Shown piece by piece: positions 61,983-64,000 of a stretch of 64,000 nt of DNA. The translations under genes were made by a program, and so were the position numbers. Source of the stretch: Nemertoderma westbladi (Eukaryota; Xenacoelomorpha; Nemertodermatida; Nemertodermatidae); NCBI GenBank assembly GCA_032718475.1, contig JAUCBJ010008829.1, forward strand, positions 1 through 64,000, given 5' to 3'. How positions within the stretch are numbered: the first letter of the stretch is position 1; each line of letters begins with the position of its first letter. The notes under the pieces are model-generated. The model ran no database searches. It was not told the DNA's origin and saw nothing but the letters and a program-made list of their open reading frames with translations.

Positions 61983-63103
61983 CGAATCGACCAACCCTAC
62001 CCAGGGATCCGTGGAAGAATGGGGAGTCCGATCCCTGGGGATAAAGGGTTGTGCACGGGCGTCATGTCGTCCGTAATCCCCTGGCGCCCCGTCGTCCATT
62101 AGTGGAGCCGAAGCCTTTGTAGGCGGAAGGTTGTAGGCGACCCCCACATCCCTCGGCTTAACCTCTGTCACGGTCCGAGAGTTCTCAAATAAACCCGAGG
62201 GTTTCCTATCCGCCCAAAGGTTGTTGTTGTCCGACACAGCCGGGATTTCCACAACGCCACCATGGGATGTGCTGCATCCCAGCCATGGCCCGTTATGACC
62301 GGGACTTCTACAATGCCACCCTGACATTGCAACGCATCCCGATCATAGTCCGTTACAACCGGGGTTGCCACAACGCCACCCTGATGTTGTGCCGCGTCCC
62401 GAATCTCGCGTCCTTCTTCCTCCGATTTCGGTTCCGGCCTTGGGGAGGATGAAGCCATTGGCTGGGGGCCGCGTTGTGTACGTACCAGTACACTCTCCGA
62501 CCCCATGACTGCCCGTACCTGTGTGACACCCGAGTTATCTGTTGCCGCCCACCGTTCCGTGTTTCCCTGAGGTGAGAGGGTGAACCCGAATGGTTCAGGT
62601 CCGTCCGTCCCTTCACCCCTGACCGCGCCACTGTGACACGGTCTGGCATCCTCAGTTCCTAGATCCAACTCACCATCGAACTCCCGAAGCCGGCCCAAGA
62701 GTCCTTCCTCACAGTCCTCCTTAGCTTCTTCCTCCCAGAGTCGCGCTTCGAATTCCACCTTTGCAGCCTCTGGTATCAGTTTTTCCAGCCCGCGTTCATC
62801 GTAGACCTTCTGTTCTTCCAGTTTACGTTCCTCGGAGTTCCTCAATTCTCCCAGATTACGTTCCTGTTCCTGATGTATCCATCCTCGTTCCTTTATTGCC
62901 CCCAACTGTTCCTTTCGGATCCGTTCCCGTTCGGCTTGAACTCGGAAGCCGATCATCCAAGCTCCATGTTTGGCAAGTCGTGCCACCGAACTCGCCGTGG
63001 TTTTAGCGCTACCGGTAGTGGAGGACGCCCGGCTGCGCCCATCTCTGGTATCGTTGATCGCCGGTTCCATTTTGCCAGAATCCCCACGGATGGTGTCCTC
63101 CAT
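61983..63103 (-). pseudogene. BEL2 N-terminal coiled-coil ORF
   Basis: Starts at ATG 63103 with a Glu/Arg-rich coiled coil (residues about 55-130: RERIRKEQLGAIKERGWIHQ). A polar middle follows, then three copies of a 57-bp (19-residue) repeat with QGGVVATPVVT and QGGIVEVPVIT (about 62225-62400). The frame shifts within the third copy, and the downstream frame is open to TAG 61980. Role: presumed structural protein. Confidence 0.72.
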
Positions 63104-64000
63104 AGTTTGGTTGTATCCGGTTTGAATGTAAAAAAGGTTTTTGCAGACTATCTACCAGGCCAGCGTGTGGTTGCCTTCAATTCCCTATAAGGTTCGTGGA
63201 GTGTGTGGGGAGTGCAGTAGCCTGGTATGTGCTTGCCTTTTTTTTTAAAGAATAGGCCTATACGAGAGGGGTAGGGGGGGGGGGGGGTTATCCGGATGGT
63301 TTCCTTCCTTGGTCTAGAGATTGGGGAGCCCGTGATTCATTTTCACCATGACAAGGTTTAATTTTTTATTCAATTTCAATCAGACAGTAAAAATTCATGC
63401 GGATATTGCATTAATGATAATAATAAAATTACCGGTCCGGCCGGGACCAAAAAACATTTAATTAAATGGCATGACAGTTAGCTGTGGGATTCGTAGGCTA
63501 CTGAAGAATGAATCCCAGAACTATAGTTTATATACACCGAAATTCAACCAATATAAAAGGTGTTAATGGATTACCGAACAAACTGCACATTACTTCAACA
63601 GGCAAACAAGCAAACGAGCTATAATCAGTTTGACCCTTACGACAATGGAGTAACACAACTTCAACCATCCTAACATAGGCTATTATTAGCTACAACATTC
63701 AAAGTAATAATATCACAAAGCCAAGCCTTGAATACACCCCCCCCCCCCTCCCCCGAAAGGAATCCTCCAATCAAACTTACAAGAGAAATAATGGCCACAT
63801 GTTATCCTACAACTTTACGGAGGCTAATCGTGATTACATATCCAATATAATGGCTAAGTACGCCCACCCCAAGCAATACCCGAGTCTGCCCCAGGTAACA
63901 ATAACCGAGCTAAAAATAAACCCAATAATCAACTTACGGCCCACCAATAAAAATTACAACCCAATGGATGTCGTCACAGCCAATATACAGGTACGCACAC
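63104..64000. other. Window end, no gene recognised
   Basis: Contains a G homopolymer near 63267-63286, a C homopolymer near 63739-63752 and AT-rich unique sequence. It could include the leader or LTR of BEL2, but no matching sequence was found at the other end of BEL2. Confidence 0.5.

Larger units (their letters stand above)
56862..63103 (-). mobile_element. BEL2: decayed BEL/Pao element, minus strand
   Basis: In coding order it holds an N-terminal coiled-coil ORF, the DUF1759 region, zinc knuckles, protease, RT, RNase H, integrase and a DUF5641-like C-terminus. Interruptions seen are a frameshift near 62270-62330, TAG at 61980-61982, a frameshift near 61110, a frameshift near 58850, and TGA at 58278-58280. 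LTRs could not be identified. The left side ends only about 150 bp from the gag-like ORF, and the right side runs toward the window end. Confidence 0.88.

Overview
The window is nuclear DNA of a metazoan, most likely an invertebrate. It carries a metazoan-type RNA-editing adenosine deaminase (ADAR), a FUN14-family mitochondrial membrane protein, BEL/Pao LTR retrotransposons, RTE-like LINEs, tRNA-derived SINEs and large satellite arrays. There are no bacterial operons or rRNA. The phylum cannot be fixed from sequence alone. Homopolymer C/G tracts and recurrent taggcctac-type motifs are compatible with a marine invertebrate, which is only an inference. Just two convincing host genes are visible, both as single uninterrupted exons: a FUNDC1-like gene (6955-7413, +) and a 959-codon ADAR (40126-43005, -).

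Layout. 1-3209: 3' end of one BEL element (copy A), with internal 3' region and LTR. 3210-6150: a broken LINE reverse-transcriptase fragment split by a 2.5-kb DNA transposon. 6345-9780: the FUNDC-like gene with a hairpin-rich upstream region, a small ORF, AT-rich repeats and a SINE. 10281-22530: a complete young LTR element (BEL1) with TSD tcccc. It keeps gag and protease but has lost RT, RNase H and integrase. 22570-24910: a 5'-truncated LINE (copy C) holding a solo LTR of the BEL family, which itself holds a short DNA transposon. 25020-34307: about 9.3 kb of 36-bp minisatellite with higher-order repeats. 35205-39330: two oppositely oriented arrays of a related 21-bp G-rich satellite. 40126-43005: ADAR. 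43440-46365: a LINE fragment, then a third DNA-transposon copy carrying a 13-bp minisatellite, a 315-bp tandem repeat and a trinucleotide array. 47260-56770: a gag-like ORF split by a 6.7-kb LINE (copy A), itself split by an intact LINE (copy B) and a piggyBac-like MITE. 56862-63103 (-): a decayed BEL element (BEL2) retaining all pol domains but with at least five breaks. 63104-64000: nothing recognised.

How parts relate. Four LTRs of one BEL family (copy A, both BEL1 LTRs, solo LTR) allow comparison. A short RNA fold just 3' of the LTR poly(A) signal shows paired, compensatory base changes. In the internal 3' region of copy A and BEL1 a second, larger stem-loop precedes a small accessory ORF that appears to be under purifying selection. 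BEL1 lacks RT and integrase, yet its LTRs are about 99.5% identical by eye, so it probably moved recently using enzymes supplied in trans. The ADAR has an intact zinc and catalytic set, N-terminal winged-helix (Z-alpha-like) segments, and a modified RNA-contact region. All statements rest on reading the sequence; no database search was run.
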